From contig JAGYVD010000001.1 of the NCBI GenBank assembly GCA_021209875.1, forward strand, positions 4,340,001 to 4,404,000: a DNA stretch of 64,000 nucleotides, read 5' to 3'. The notes beneath the pieces were generated by a model. That model was not told the DNA's origin and searched no databases. It saw only the letters and a program-made list of their open reading frames with translations. The DNA is from Rosellinia necatrix (taxonomy: Eukaryota > Ascomycota > Sordariomycetes > Xylariales > Xylariaceae). The translations under genes and the position numbers were made by a program. This document shows positions 12,701-24,066 of this stretch, piece by piece. Position 1 is the stretch's first letter. Each line of letters opens with the position of its first letter.

Positions 12701-14639
12701 CGATATGTCCATGCTTACAAATACCTAGCCTATCACCACCTTACTAGCTTCAGAGCATGCTATGTTGTATACCTACCTAGATGGTTAGTGCAACACACAG
12801 GCGTATGTGTATACAAGCGTATATGTATGCCTCAACTGACGACACTAGAGCAAGAGCCGGCGTTTTATCCTCGAAAGCTGTCGTGGTCACCAAACGTGGA
12901 ATTAACGAAGAGGAGGATGAAACCATACTGATACTGTAGGGGCGGAGGCATAGGCATAGGTACTGTGAGTCGATACCCTCTACACCACGTTCGGTATGGC
13001 GATGCTGAGATGATAGCGACAATATCTCGCACTGGGACCCTTTGTACAGATACCAGCTGACGATGGTGCTGTACCTGTCTAGGTACCTTCCTCGAGGATA
13101 ATAGCCTAGCCCATTCGCTACGTGTGCCGTGATTCCGTGATAGGCATGACGACTGCCACCAATGCGGGCACGCAGGGAATTTAAACCGATTTGCCGCGGT
13201 GAGGACTGCATGTACATACTTGGAATAGTTGGATACTTAGGTATTTTGGTACCGAGCCGACCATCTTGCAAGGTGCCGTTAACCGCCTACCCAGCTGAGA
13301 GCTCCGTTACACCGTAGTTGTTTTTTTTTTTTTTATGTTTTTATTTCTGTTTTTCATGTTTTATTTTTGGTTAGGTGAGACCTCATAATGATGATACATA
13401 CTTACCTATATAATAGCCAGGCGCTAGAGCATCCAGATAAGATGCGAACACATGCCATTCTGGACACTCTTTTCGTCTTATGCTTGTTTTACAACTAGAA
13501 GCTGGGACTACGCGGCTGGACCCTTCGATCTATTTAGATACAGCACAAATACCTATCTCATAGCGTATTATAAATACAGTATCAATCAATAATCGCCGTG
13601 CAACCCGTACATTATGAGGTAATACTATTTAGTACCAACAAACTTGATTGCTCAATCCTCGGTACCTATTTGGTCCTTAATATAGGTACCTTGCACAGCG
13701 GGATAAGTACCTGGATAGGCCTGTACCTAGGTATTTTGTATGGATTTGACACTATCCTTGTTGATCGTAATTGGGTGTTGCCAACCGCTTGCCATCCATG
13801 CGCTCGGCGGTCATTGTCCAGTAAATTACCTGGGCACTTCTACCCAGCTAAGTAGTAACCTGTGTAAATACGACGGCTTGTGCCCTGAAAAGAAAAAAGG
13901 GTGGTGCTAACCAAAACAGGCATAACAGCAACAAGTGCTTGTCTGTCGCCCACCTGCCTAATAGACCGAAGTAGTTAGGTACATACTCAACTTACCCGTA
14001 CTGGTAAAACCACCCTGGAAATTTGGCTTGGTCTGCTACCTCGGTAGGTAGGTACCTGAGTGCCTGTACACACTCCCGCTATACATTTGCTCTACGCTGG
14101 CAAGAGATAGCTACCTGCTACCTATGGGCTACAGTGGTACGGTTGGGTGGTAGCAGTACCCTGACTCTCCCGACCAAGGCCGCCCGACTCGCGCTCGCTT
14201 CATGGCAATCAATTGGATGCGCCTTACAATACAAGCAGCAGGTGATCTACCTGTTCAATCGTAGGTAGGTGTTGTCCTCCCACTTCCCTCATATCTTGCC
14301 CTTCTCCGTCTTTCTTGTGTTTTTTTCTCCTCCCATTCTTCCTCCCTTCTCCTCTTTCCCGTTCGTCCATACCCCTCGTGCATTTGTTGACTCACCGCTA
14401 CGGCAGCAATTGGTGTAATCGCCTGCTGCGTTGTTGTTGTTGTCGTCGTCCCATATCTGTTGCGCATCCTGGTTGTCACTGGAGACATTGAAAACGCTTG
14501 CCAACAAATTGTCCCCACGTGTGCAGCCTTTTCTGAGGGGCGTGGACAAGAAATTTGTGGTACAGTACCGTTTGTGGGTGTGGATTCCTGGACCTGAATG
14601 TGAGTTTTGTTGTTGATTCCATATTACCTACCTACCTAT
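9729..14639. other. Gene-poor intergenic DNA
   Basis: No gene is supported. Two basic minus-strand frames at 9789-9992 and 10078-10365 could be parts of a lineage-specific protein, but I could not find a convincing join. TAGGTACC-type islands occur at 10444-10505 (including the 14-bp palindrome GGTACCTAGGTACC at 10445-10458), 13660-13735 and 13975-14060. A T14 run lies at 13321-13334. Confidence 0.5.
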
Positions 14640-14770
14640 GCCCCGTTCACAATCTGCCACTCAATCGCTATTATTATTTACTATTATTCATTATTATTCA
14701 TTATTATTATTATTATTATTTTTAATTGTTGAATGGTTTTAATGGTTTTTTTTTTTTTTTTTTTTTTTTT
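14640..14770. repeat. ATT microsatellite followed by T25 homopolymer
   Basis: A TTATTA/TTATTC repeat from about 14670 to 14722 is followed by an uninterrupted run of 25 T at 14746-14770. It lies about 1.5 kb upstream of the C2H2 regulator start and could act as nucleosome-excluding promoter DNA, which is inference. Confidence 0.9.
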
Positions 14771-16287
14771 CTCACCGATTTACCTAATCCCTCCCTGCCC
14801 CCTTTCGGCTACAAACTCAATTATCCCCGAGGTGGTGCCTGAATAGCCCGCTCTTTCCACATTCACTACCTTGGTCCTTGCTCGTCCAATCTACTTGCCA
14901 CTACCTATTATTCACCGTCCACTTTTGCCACTTGCCGGGATGCTATCCGCTGATGGCAACTGGCCGCCACCTGGTATCCTCGCCTTTGACTGCGCTCCTT
15001 CGGCTCGCTACCTCGGTACAATGGCGTCCCATTGCCCAGCTTTCAGTACTTAGTACCTAGTGTCCAGGGAGGGTACATGTACCTGTCCTGGCCACTGTGT
15101 ACTCGGTACTTGCTGCCACCGAACCCAACACAATATCGCCTTTACCTGCCAACCCTTTCGTTCAACACTTCAAACGCCTACTCCCTCCTCCTCCCACTTT
15201 TTTTTCTTCCTCATAAGCTCCACCCACACTCAACTTTCCCTCCTCCATTCTTCGCACCACTTGTACACACCCACTTCCAGCAACCACACCCACTTTTCGA
15301 GGTAGTCTTGACTTGCAGTCTGCATGCATCGACATCTCGACGAGCTACCGTCATCCGCCCCGTCTTTCATCGTCAGCGCCCACTTCTTTGCCGCCGTTGG
15401 TCTTTAGATCAATCCACCACGCTCGAACGGTTGCTGTTCGGCATCGTATCCACTCTCAACGCGGCCGCCTGTCCAACCACTGTTGTACCTGGGACTGCGT
15501 CGCTTCTGTTACATTTCTGACTAGAGGACCCACAGAACAGCGTAGAGTGAAAAGCGAGCCAGCACAGAAGAAGAAAAATTTGCCTGTCTCGAGATAGATC
15601 AGACGGGAGGGAAAAAAAAAACCCCTGCCCTGCCTGCATCATTCAAATAAGAAGCCGGCTCGCCTCACCGCACACCTCGAGGAACGGGGCGCCTTTTCTC
15701 CACTTTACAAACACCAAGACCCCATCGGTCCCATCTTGTTCATTGGACCTCACGAAGCTACCTTCTTCCCACCAGCTGTCTACTGTGGTCCCCAATTCTA
15801 CCCCAATTCAGACCGTTCCCCCTCATCGCGGGTTGACTACCGACCGACTTTTATTTTTCTCCCTGAAATCGGGACTCTGTCGCCTACCTTTGCTGTAGTA
15901 GCCATTGTTGTCAGCCTCCACTTGCATCATCATCTCGCATCTTTGTACTGGAGACACATTGCGCTACTACCGTGCGGTATCAGACGTGGAGGAGATTGAG
16001 ATTCCGGGTCATCGGTTCTAACTCAACGGGATTCGAGACATCGGCCGGCGAACCTTCGACGCGCACCTTGTTGACCTGCCGTGCCCCTCAGCGTATCCAC
16101 ACAAACGCACACGCGTTCCTGTCCGCACGACGCGTGATCACTGAATCAGTTGCAGAGAATCCTCAGATACAGTTGCTGGATGCAAATTGTTGTCTATAAT
16201 CGACAGATTATCCTCGGGCTTGCTACGTTCTAAGCGGTCCCTGGCCTCGCTCCCCGCAGCGCGTATTACTCACTTACCTTCGAGGAC
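14771..16287 (+). promoter_or_regulatory. Long pyrimidine-rich upstream region of the C2H2 regulator
   Basis: The plus strand is strongly C/T-rich, especially 15150-15300, as in promoters and long leaders of filamentous-fungal regulator genes. Several short ATG-initiated frames (for example 15972-16199) would be upstream ORFs if transcription starts within this block. No transcription start can be placed from sequence alone. Confidence 0.4.
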
Positions 16288-19200
16288 ATGGACAACAACC
16301 CTTCTGCTCAACAGCAGTATTCGTCTAACCAGTTAGGCACGTCGGGCTCCTCGTACCCTTCTCCATCGGCTATAGCGCCTCACCAGTTGCAGCAAGGTGC
16401 CGCCACCCAGCACACCTTGCCCCCTTTGCAGCATAACAACAATAGTATGCAATCTCTTTACGGGAGCCACCCTCACACGCCTAGAACGCCGGGTACTCCT
16501 AGTACGCCTCAACCTCAGAACATGAGCAACTATCCGCCTCCGAACGCAGGTCCCGCCCGTGGTTCGTATAGCATGATGCCCAGTCAGTATCAAAATCCTC
16601 CCCAAGGTTATCCAACGACGACGTCTATGATGTCGCAAGCTTCTGTTGCAGCATCCCACCCGCAGCCCATCGCACCGGCGCCGGCCGCTGTGCGCCCCCC
16701 GGTCCTCCGTCCCATGCCCGCAGGTGGAGTCATCCCCCAGTCGGGAATGTCTTCGCCTTACGGCGGGAGCCCTATGATGGGCCACCAGCCATCGTTGCTC
16801 CAGGATACCGAACAACCCACTCACGTGGTGGGATCCCAGGGACGACGCGGAATCCTGCCAAGCGCCCCAGGTCGACCCGCCGCCCCCACCGGCACTGGTG
16901 CCTCGAAGAATACTGTCATCCCTCAAAAGGATGCTGACGGAAAGTTTCCTTGTCCCCATTGTACCAAGACTTACCTCCATGCCAAGCATCTCAAGCGCCA
17001 TCTCTTGCGCCGTAAGTTTGTAGTTTCCGCAAGCATGTCATAGGCATACTAACTGCCTGAGCAGACACCGGTGACCGCCCATATATGTGCGTGTTATGCC
17101 GCGATACGTTTTCACGGAGTGACATTTTGAAGCGCCACTTCCAAAAGTGCTCGATTCGTCGAGGCAACCCAACCGGGGCGAGTCACCTGTCTCACCCCCA
17201 AGCACACGTTAAAAAACAGCAGCAGAATGCGCAGAAGGCGAACGAGGGCGACTTGAGTCACATGAATGGTATGACCAGCATGCCAGGTGACGGGGTTGTC
17301 CACCCTTTCGGTATGGTCCAGATCCAAGATGGTATGGGAAACATGGCCAACGACCAAAACCAGCTCTCTAGATCAAGCAGCATGAGTCGGATGGACGATG
17401 GCGCCAACCGGGACCGCAGAAACATGCCAGGTGGTTACAATGGCGAGGTATCCAACTCGATGTCGTCCAACATCAACCCGCAGTTGGCCAACTTCAACAT
17501 GCCTCCGGGCCAAAATGGCATGCCCATATATGGAGCTTCTGGCTCAAACCAACAGTCTGGCCTTGACTGGTCTCAAATGTTCCAACAGCCTGGTGCGCAA
17601 CCAACACATACCTACAACACTACGTTCCCATCTCCTAATATTGGACAGAATCAGACCGCAATCAAAGCCGAGCCTAACCTCCCCTCCGAGAGATCCAATG
17701 GCACACCGGGCGCTCCGACGACCGATGGCACCGATCGACCGCTTTTCATTTCGAACTGGGAGCCGCAGATATCAATGCAAGATGGGTGCCAGCAACTTTC
17801 TACTCAGATAGTCAATTTCTTCTGCCCACCTAACTACGTCTCCCCCGAAAACAATGCCATCCACCATTTTTTCCACCCCGAAAACATCAAAAATTTCCTG
17901 CAGTCGTTTATCCATTTTCATATTCATTTTTCCTTTCTCCATATCCCCACTTTTCGCATCATGGAAGCCTACTCTGGGCTTACTGCCGCTATGTGCTGTA
18001 TCGGCGCTTGTTATTCTGATCGTGTTGACCCAGCACTCGTGCGCGAAGTCACAACCATGCTTAATATTGCTCTCGAACGTGATTGCAATCTAACCGACTC
18101 GCAAACACCATTTAAAATCGAGAATGGGAAAGACAAAGTTGGTCTCGAGAAGCTGCAAGCACTAATTCTGATGTCTTCTCTGCTAATCTGGAATGGAACC
18201 CCGGTTCAGAGAGAAACCGCTCAGCGGGTGTTTCCGGTTGTCGTATCGATCGCACGGTGTTCGGATCTTTTACGAATTCAGAACGACTCGAGCCTCTACA
18301 GCTTCCTTCATCAACCAAACCTCGACCTGCAGAGCATCGACGCCCACTCATTCGATTGGGAGGCATGGGTTGAACAGGAAAAGCGTGTCCGGCTGATGCA
18401 TATGGTATACCTCCTTGACGTCGCCAGAGGCTTATACTTTGATCTCGATCCACAATTCGACGCGTTTGAAATTTGTATCCCCCTGCCGGCTGACGATGCC
18501 GCGTGGGAAGCCCAATCTGGAGACGGTTGCGCAGGCAGTCTTAATCTTTTCGGCTCTGATGCCGTGAAGAAGGCTAATCCTGACGGCTCTCAACGAAGCA
18601 AACAACCCGAATTGGACTTGGTCCTTCGAGCTATGTTGGATGGCACCATTCAGATCCAGCCGGGCAGTACTAATCTTTGGGGGAAGTTCATTTTAATTCA
18701 CGCCTTTCTCGCATTGATCAGACGAGCGCACATTGACGGTAACTTCATCGACCTGGGCGGCTCGATGACACCACTTCGTCAAAGTGACTGGGTCGTCATG
18801 GGGGGTTCTGATGGTGGTAACGATCATCATAGCGCAAACAATAGCGGAAGAAGCACCCCGGTACCCGGGACTCAAGCTATATCCTCCGAGACATATAAGA
18901 GCTTTGAGACAGCATTGCACAAGTGGAAATCATACTGGGATATGGACATGGCCATTCAATTCCCACCCTCTGTCTCGAATCCTCGTCGTCATGGCTTCTC
19001 TCGCGACGGCCCACATTTCTATTGGCTTGCGAAGTTATTCCTCCGGACACCTCGCTTGACGGTATTTCGCTTGAGCCCGGATCAACGATTAACCCAAGTC
19101 ATCCAGCTCCTCAAGACCGCTACCGTCTGGGTTGGGAATGACGGAGCCTCACGGGGCGAAGAATTTGGCTCGGTGGGCGAGATGAACCCCGAATACGGGG

Positions 19201-19295
19201 TTTCGAACCCAACCCTCGATATGACGCAGTTCTTCAAGCCATTACCATCCGTTGTGGAATCTTCAACTGCACCTTACGTTAAGACGGAAATATAA
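16288..19295 (+). CDS. C2H2 zinc-finger transcription factor with fungal_trans domain
   Basis: This is a predicted nuclear DNA-binding regulator of 984 residues. Two exons, 16288-17011 and 17065-19295, flank a 53-bp intron (GTAAGT donor, TACTAAC branch, GCAG acceptor) that splits the His closing finger 1. Residues 1-215 are Gln/Pro/Ser-rich and disordered. Finger 1 uses Cys222, Cys225, His238, His242. Finger 2 uses Cys250, Cys253, His266 and Cys270, so it is C2HC rather than C2H2; the linker is HTGDRPY. A Gln/Asn/Met-rich region follows. From about residue 490 (FFCPPNYVSPENNAIHHFFH, FLHIPTFRIMEAYSG) the protein resembles the fungal_trans middle homology domain (PF04082). The C2H2-plus-fungal_trans architecture recalls S. 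pombe Klf1-like and other fungal regulators, but I cannot assign targets. The ATG at 16288 is the first that opens the conserved frame. Confidence 0.9.
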
Positions 19296-20113
19296 CGGTG
19301 GATTGCAGCGGCAGCTTTCGGTCTGCGCGTTTCCGAGCATTAATGGCGTTCGTGTTTCCTACATTTCTGATCATCCAAAAGTTTCGCTTCGCCTGCATGA
19401 GTTAAGCATGATGGGTGGTGGTTTGATTTGCATTTTCCGGTTCGGCTCGTGCACCTCTCATTAGACTGGCTGTGGCTCTTTCATTTCCCGCATTTTTAGA
19501 CACGACGATTAGATTTCGGGGCCTGGACTGTTGCCCTTTGGTGGTTGTCATGATGGTTAACGTATTTGACGTACCCAGACGAAGTCAACGTCCCTAACGG
19601 GCTTGGCTCGCTCCTCGGGGCACGCATCTTTCATGAAACTGGGCATCTGGCTGAGCGGCTGGGGGTATTTGTGATGGGTTCGTAGCAAGGTGATGAGCAC
19701 CGCACTTCTATAGCTCTTCACACATAGATGCCGCACATATGAACCATAAAATCTTTGTGTTTCCCAACAACAAACAGGTATACAATTGTAGTGCAATCGC
19801 ATGGCATCACTGTTTGAACGCGAACAGCGACCATTAAATTTCTGCTGGAGTGATTAACGCGGGATCGTTGATAGAATCATGCGCCAGGCTGCGGCAGATG
19901 CAGAAAGGTTAAGTTAAGTGTCAGTATACAAATTGAGATCAACGTGCACAGATGAATTGGAACAGGATTGGGAGTCTTATTTCATTTATTTCTATATATC
20001 AACACATGGAGACGCTCCTACAAACACACGCACTTATTCTGAACTTGTAAATGCGGTTAATAAAATGTATACAAGTTTGGAATGCGGACCAAGTCCCCTA
20101 TCCTCTACTCAAA
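19296..20113. other. Intergenic between convergent genes
   Basis: This holds the 3' flanks of the regulator (+) and of the small membrane-protein gene (-). I see no further gene. Confidence 0.6.
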
Positions 20114-20742
20114 CTATGATGTCCGACCCCCATCCGCAGGTTTGTTCCCGCCGTCGCGTTCTACGGCTGTGATCTGCGGTACCATGTTCCGCAAGGCAGC
20201 GCGGTCCTCGTCTGTGGGTTTGAAGAACCGCTCCTCGGCCCGATCCGACAGATGTAGGCCGACGGCGCCCCATGCCAGCAGGGCCAGACCCACGCCGATG
20301 CGAGTCTTGGGGGAGAGGCTACGGAAAGACCTAGTAGTGGTAGGCGGTTAGTCGAGATAAGGGAAGGACCTCAGACATTAATTTCTTTTTTTTTTTTTTT
20401 GTCCGAGGTTTCTTCCATAGTATCGGAGGCTAGATGGGGGGAAGGGGAAGGGGAGGGGAAAGGCGGATCGGATCGGATCAGGATAAGGAACCGAAAGCGG
20501 AAGGAAATGCGAGAATGCACTAAGGGGTATTTTTTGCCGGCTATGTATGGTGGCGGGAATAATCAAGCAGAAAAAAAAAACAGCGGCAGAGACAGTGATG
20601 ATAGGCGGCAAAGCAAATGGTTGGATATTATGTATGGATTAGGTAATTTATATCAGAGTCAAGAGGGTGGCTGGCTGGGCTGGCTGGTTGGTCGGCTGGT
20701 TTTGGTTGGGCTGGGCTGGCTGGCTTACTGGAGCAGTGACAT
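20114..20742 (-). CDS. Small conserved single-pass membrane protein, two exons
   Basis: A 76-residue protein is read from a 14-nt first exon (20729-20742, MSLLQ with the last codon split; donor GTAAGC) and a second exon 20114-20330. The intron is 398 bp with a CTAAC branch site 15 nt before the CTACTAG acceptor. The product begins QSFRSLSPKTRIGVG, followed by the hydrophobic span VGLALLAWGAVGLHL, then a charged segment with SDRAEERFF, PTDEDRAALRNM and VPQITAVER. I believe similar unnamed short proteins occur in other filamentous ascomycetes, possibly mitochondrial; this is from memory of the pattern and no function is claimed. The second exon is well supported by codon-like composition; the first exon rests on phase, splice signals and a suitable ATG. 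It is convergent with the C2H2 regulator. Confidence 0.6.
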
Positions 20743-22261
20743 GAGATTGAATATTACGGCTGTGTCGAGCCGAACCAAGCTGACAGCTCAGATGAGAAAG
20801 TGAGTGACTTATTACTTTTTGTGCTCGCTCGCTTGTGGCCGTGGCAGGCAAGAGAGGGCGAAGGGTCTGTGGAAGATTCCCGTGCTACTGCTTGTTGCCG
20901 CTCCCGAATATTCCTTGATCACCTTCTTTTTGCTTCTCCTTCTTCTTCTTCTTCTTCTTCTTCCTGGACTAAGACAAGGGGGTCGCGTGGGTTACACCCC
21001 GATGAGGCGAGCGAATAGAAAAAAACAGGTGTTTTGATCAGATAAAGTCGATGGTGGGGTGATCAAGTGCGCGCGCACGCTGTTGCTGCCGTTGCTGCTG
21101 CCGTTGCTGCTGCCGTTGCTGCTGCCGTTGCTGCTGTCGCTGCTGTCGCTGCTGCTGCTGCTGCTACTGCCCTGATTGCCGGCTCTCGGATCAATCCGTT
21201 GCCAGGCGTGAGAGAAAGCTGGGCAGTGTGCTCCCAATGTCCAATGGGTTTGACGATGGATGGAGATACCTAGATAGGCAATTCGGCAGACAGGGCAGCG
21301 AGGACCAGTCTGCAGGGAGGCCGGGGAGGGCGCGGCGGTGAGAGAGGGTCCAAGGATGGGTCCAGAAAGGTCTTGTGTTACCCAACTCACTATTGGTCCA
21401 GGGGTGTGCGTGCCTTTGTATCAGTACTTTTGAGTGTGCATGCCTCTGGTTATACATTTCCCCCCTCTGTGTTGTTTCACAGTAACTACTTATCATGCGC
21501 GTGGCAAACGTTGGTTTCATTTGATGAACAAATGGACAAATGGACAAATGGATGATCTACCCTCGCGGAGTATACGCCGCGCATGAAGTTATCTCAGCCA
21601 CTGTCACGCAAATATGAGACTCCATTCAATTGTTTTATTATATTTTTTTTTTTTTTTTTTTTTTACCTATCCATTTGTTTAAATTTAGTCAAGTATTCAT
21701 TGTTATTTTTTGCAATCGCAATTTGTGACTAGATCGAGGTTTTGCTGGAAGAGGGTTGTTACTGCTTTGCTCCACTCTATGTCTTACCTCTCCTGGTAAG
21801 TTAACCTACCTGCCTACCCAGGTCGGTCAGGTACACTACTCCAATGTTGTACCTTACATACATACACTACAAACAAAGGCAGGTACTATGGCAAAGGAGA
21901 CATGTGATCTGAGTAAGCAGAGATCGTGACCCCTTGACAACTTATTGATAAATACTCTGTCGCGCTTGACCTTCTTCAACAGGGTTTGCTTCCGTAGGAC
22001 CGAGTTAATGCAGGAAAATCTGCTCGGAGCACATTCAAAACGGCCAAACTAACCTTGAGAAAGGTATTGTTCTAAGACCGGGATACCGATACCAGCACCA
22101 ACACTTATCAGACGAAGAATGCATATCAACAGATTCTCTTGAGGGGTTTTGCTATCCATACTCTAGTCTATGGCCGTCCGAATTTGGGGGGTTGCGGATA
22201 ACACACGGGAAACTCTACCCAGGTAGCCAAATAACACCTACGATGTGTACCCCGTCATGTT
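20743..22261. other. Intergenic: GCT repeat and homopolymers
   Basis: No gene is supported between the small membrane-protein gene and the URA5 stop. A TTC tract lies at about 20938-20963, a 12-bp-unit GCT repeat at 21079-21168 and a T run at 21641-21664. TACCTACC motifs occur near 21805-21845. Confidence 0.55.
21079..21168. repeat. GCT-rich 12-bp tandem repeat
   Basis: About four copies of a 12-bp unit, GTTGCTGCTGCC, grade into plain (GCT)n. The structure suggests expansion of a triplet repeat followed by unit-level duplication. The poly-Ala and poly-Ser frames it makes are unsupported as genes. Confidence 0.9.
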
Positions 22262-22939
22262 TCATTCGCTAGCACCGTATTTGGCCCGGTACTCTTCGAT
22301 CTGCCGGAGGATATTCGTGTCAGAGATAACGCCCTTTGTGCCAGCAGCGATAATGTCCTCGAGCTTGATGATAGCGAGGATGGGGATGTTGTACTCCTTG
22401 CGTAGCTGGCCGATGGCACTCGTCTTGCCGTCGCCGTCCGGCAGCGTCTCCTGACGGTCGAGCGCAACGACGATGCCAACGACGGTACCGCCCTGAGCTC
22501 GGATCATGTCGATGGCCTGGCGCTTGGCGGTGCCAGCTGAAACCACGTCATCGATGATCAACACACGCTTGCCCTTGAGCGGAGAACCAACGATCGTGCC
22601 GCCTTCACCGTGGTCCTTGGCCTCCTTGCGGTCATAGCTGTATGCCACGTTGCGATACTTGGCAAAGTCCACGCGGCCAAGCGCGTACAAAACGGTAGCG
22701 GCTAGCGGGATACCTTTGTAGGCCGGGCCGAAGATGACGTCGAACTCGGGCCCCTCGGTGACGATGGTTTGGGCATAGGCGTCCGCAATCGGCATATGCA
22801 GCTCGAGGGTGAAGAAGTCGCCGGCATTGAAGAAATAGGGCGAGATGCGCTTCGACTTCAACTCGTAGGAGCCGAATCGCAGGGCTTTGCCCTCGATGGC
22901 CGCCTTGAGGAAATCTTGCTTATATTGGGGCAAGGCCAT
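22262..22939 (-). CDS. URA5: Orotate phosphoribosyltransferase
   Basis: This enzyme joins orotate to PRPP to give orotidine 5'-monophosphate, the fifth step of de novo pyrimidine synthesis, in the cytosol. The intronless frame gives 225 residues, close to the 226 of yeast Ura5. It starts [20 protein letters not shown] and contains [20 protein letters not shown], the [12 protein letters not shown] loop, the catalytic-loop lysine region [13 protein letters not shown] and the PRPP-binding signature [13 protein letters not shown]. The Met at 22939 matches the family start; the frame stays open upstream to an ATG at 23116 (59 more codons, Arg/Ser-rich) that I regard as leader. It is divergent from NOG1 across 1.1 kb. 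Confidence 0.96.
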   Translation of the reverse strand: MALPQYKQDFLKAAIEGKALRFGSYELKSKRISPYFFNAGDFFTLELHMPIADAYAQTIVTEGPEFDVIFGPAYKGIPLAATVLYALGRVDFAKYRNVAYSYDRKEAKDHGEGGTIVGSPLKGKRVLIIDDVVSAGTAKRQAIDMIRAQGGTVVGIVVALDRQETLPDGDGKTSAIGQLRKEYNIPILAIIKLEDIIAAGTKGVISDTNILRQIEEYRAKYGASE

Positions 22940-24066
22940 GGCTGCGTTGCTTTCCGACGCTGGCCTCGCGTCGTGAGTTCCAAGCACGGGCACGGACGGC
23001 GATACTGCGTGTCCCGGGTATTGCTTGCGCTCGCAGGTTGTACAGCTCCTCAAGGATCGTCTTTGACGGGAATTTGCCGTAGCCCTATGTTCACAATTGT
23101 GTGAGCTGCATTTCATCCATGCTTATTCTACCCATGATAGTCAAAGGTAAGTCGTCTTCCGGCCTATGTGGCACGTCCATCTTGTGAGATGGAGATGGAG
23201 AAGCCAGGCAAGCAACGAGTGACGAAACATCTTCCTGACAATTGACATTGGTTTGCGATAACTTGAGAGACTTGCGAGTAGCCCCGTCATTTAGACATGG
23301 CCCTAAGCTTGGCATTTGCTCGAAGTGGGAGCGGGATGCCTGACTCTCTTTTTTTTTTGGTGGGGTAAAAGGAAGAGGGAATACAGTTAGGAAGACGCTT
23401 GTCATCACTTACCCCTAGAAGCTCGTAGATAGACAAAAGGTAATTGATAATTGATTTATTGGAGCGATATGGTCGATATCGGCAAATGATTCTTGAGCTG
23501 GCTACCGACACTGGCGTAAACCTCTTAGCACTTTGAAGCATACAAAATGCAGGCAGTGTCTAAGTATATGAATCCCAGGTGAGTTAGGTGTGAGTTTTGC
23601 ACTCCCCACCTACCGAAAGACTGGGTAAGGTACCTAGGTAGGTAGGTAGTTAGTGGGGGTTACAAGGTCTTTGGCGAGTGGGTCTATAGGCCCTGTCTGT
23701 GATGGAGCTTGTGCTGAGGTAGGTAGCTTGTCATTATCGATAAAGATAAGAATAATATCACCCGATAACCCCACGCTCCACACGGATTTTTTTCTCTAGC
23801 CCGTCTTATCTCAAAAGCGATAATCGATCAAGATATCAGCTATCGATCATCACCGCGGTGCGAACGCCTTCTGTCGCACTTTAGTCGCTACCTTCTGCAA
23901 CACGATTGGGGACACGTCTGGTAACCAACTTGGCGACGCCATCGACCGAACTTCTCCCTCCAGTCTCTAGCCGAGGCCACCTACCTCTATCTTCTCCGAA
24001 GGACACAGGTATCTGTACAGCCCAGTGTAGTTCGCGACGCCCTCGTCGCACCCTCAGCTGCGCATC
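22940..24066. promoter_or_regulatory. Shared URA5/NOG1 divergent region with a GATA cluster
   Basis: The start codons of URA5 (-) and NOG1 (+) are 1.13 kb apart, so both promoters lie here. Between about 23737 and 23850 there are at least five GATAA or TTATC cores (for example 23739, 23745, 23764, 23815 and 23819). These are the binding core of fungal GATA factors (AreA/NIT2, SRE families). A TAGGTA run lies at 23628-23650. Functional use is inference. Confidence 0.45.

Noticed and set aside
2599..14639. Repeat-induced point mutation (RIP) relics
   Set aside because: The region is gene-poor but I could not compute RIP indices, and no duplicated sequence was seen; the claim is left open.
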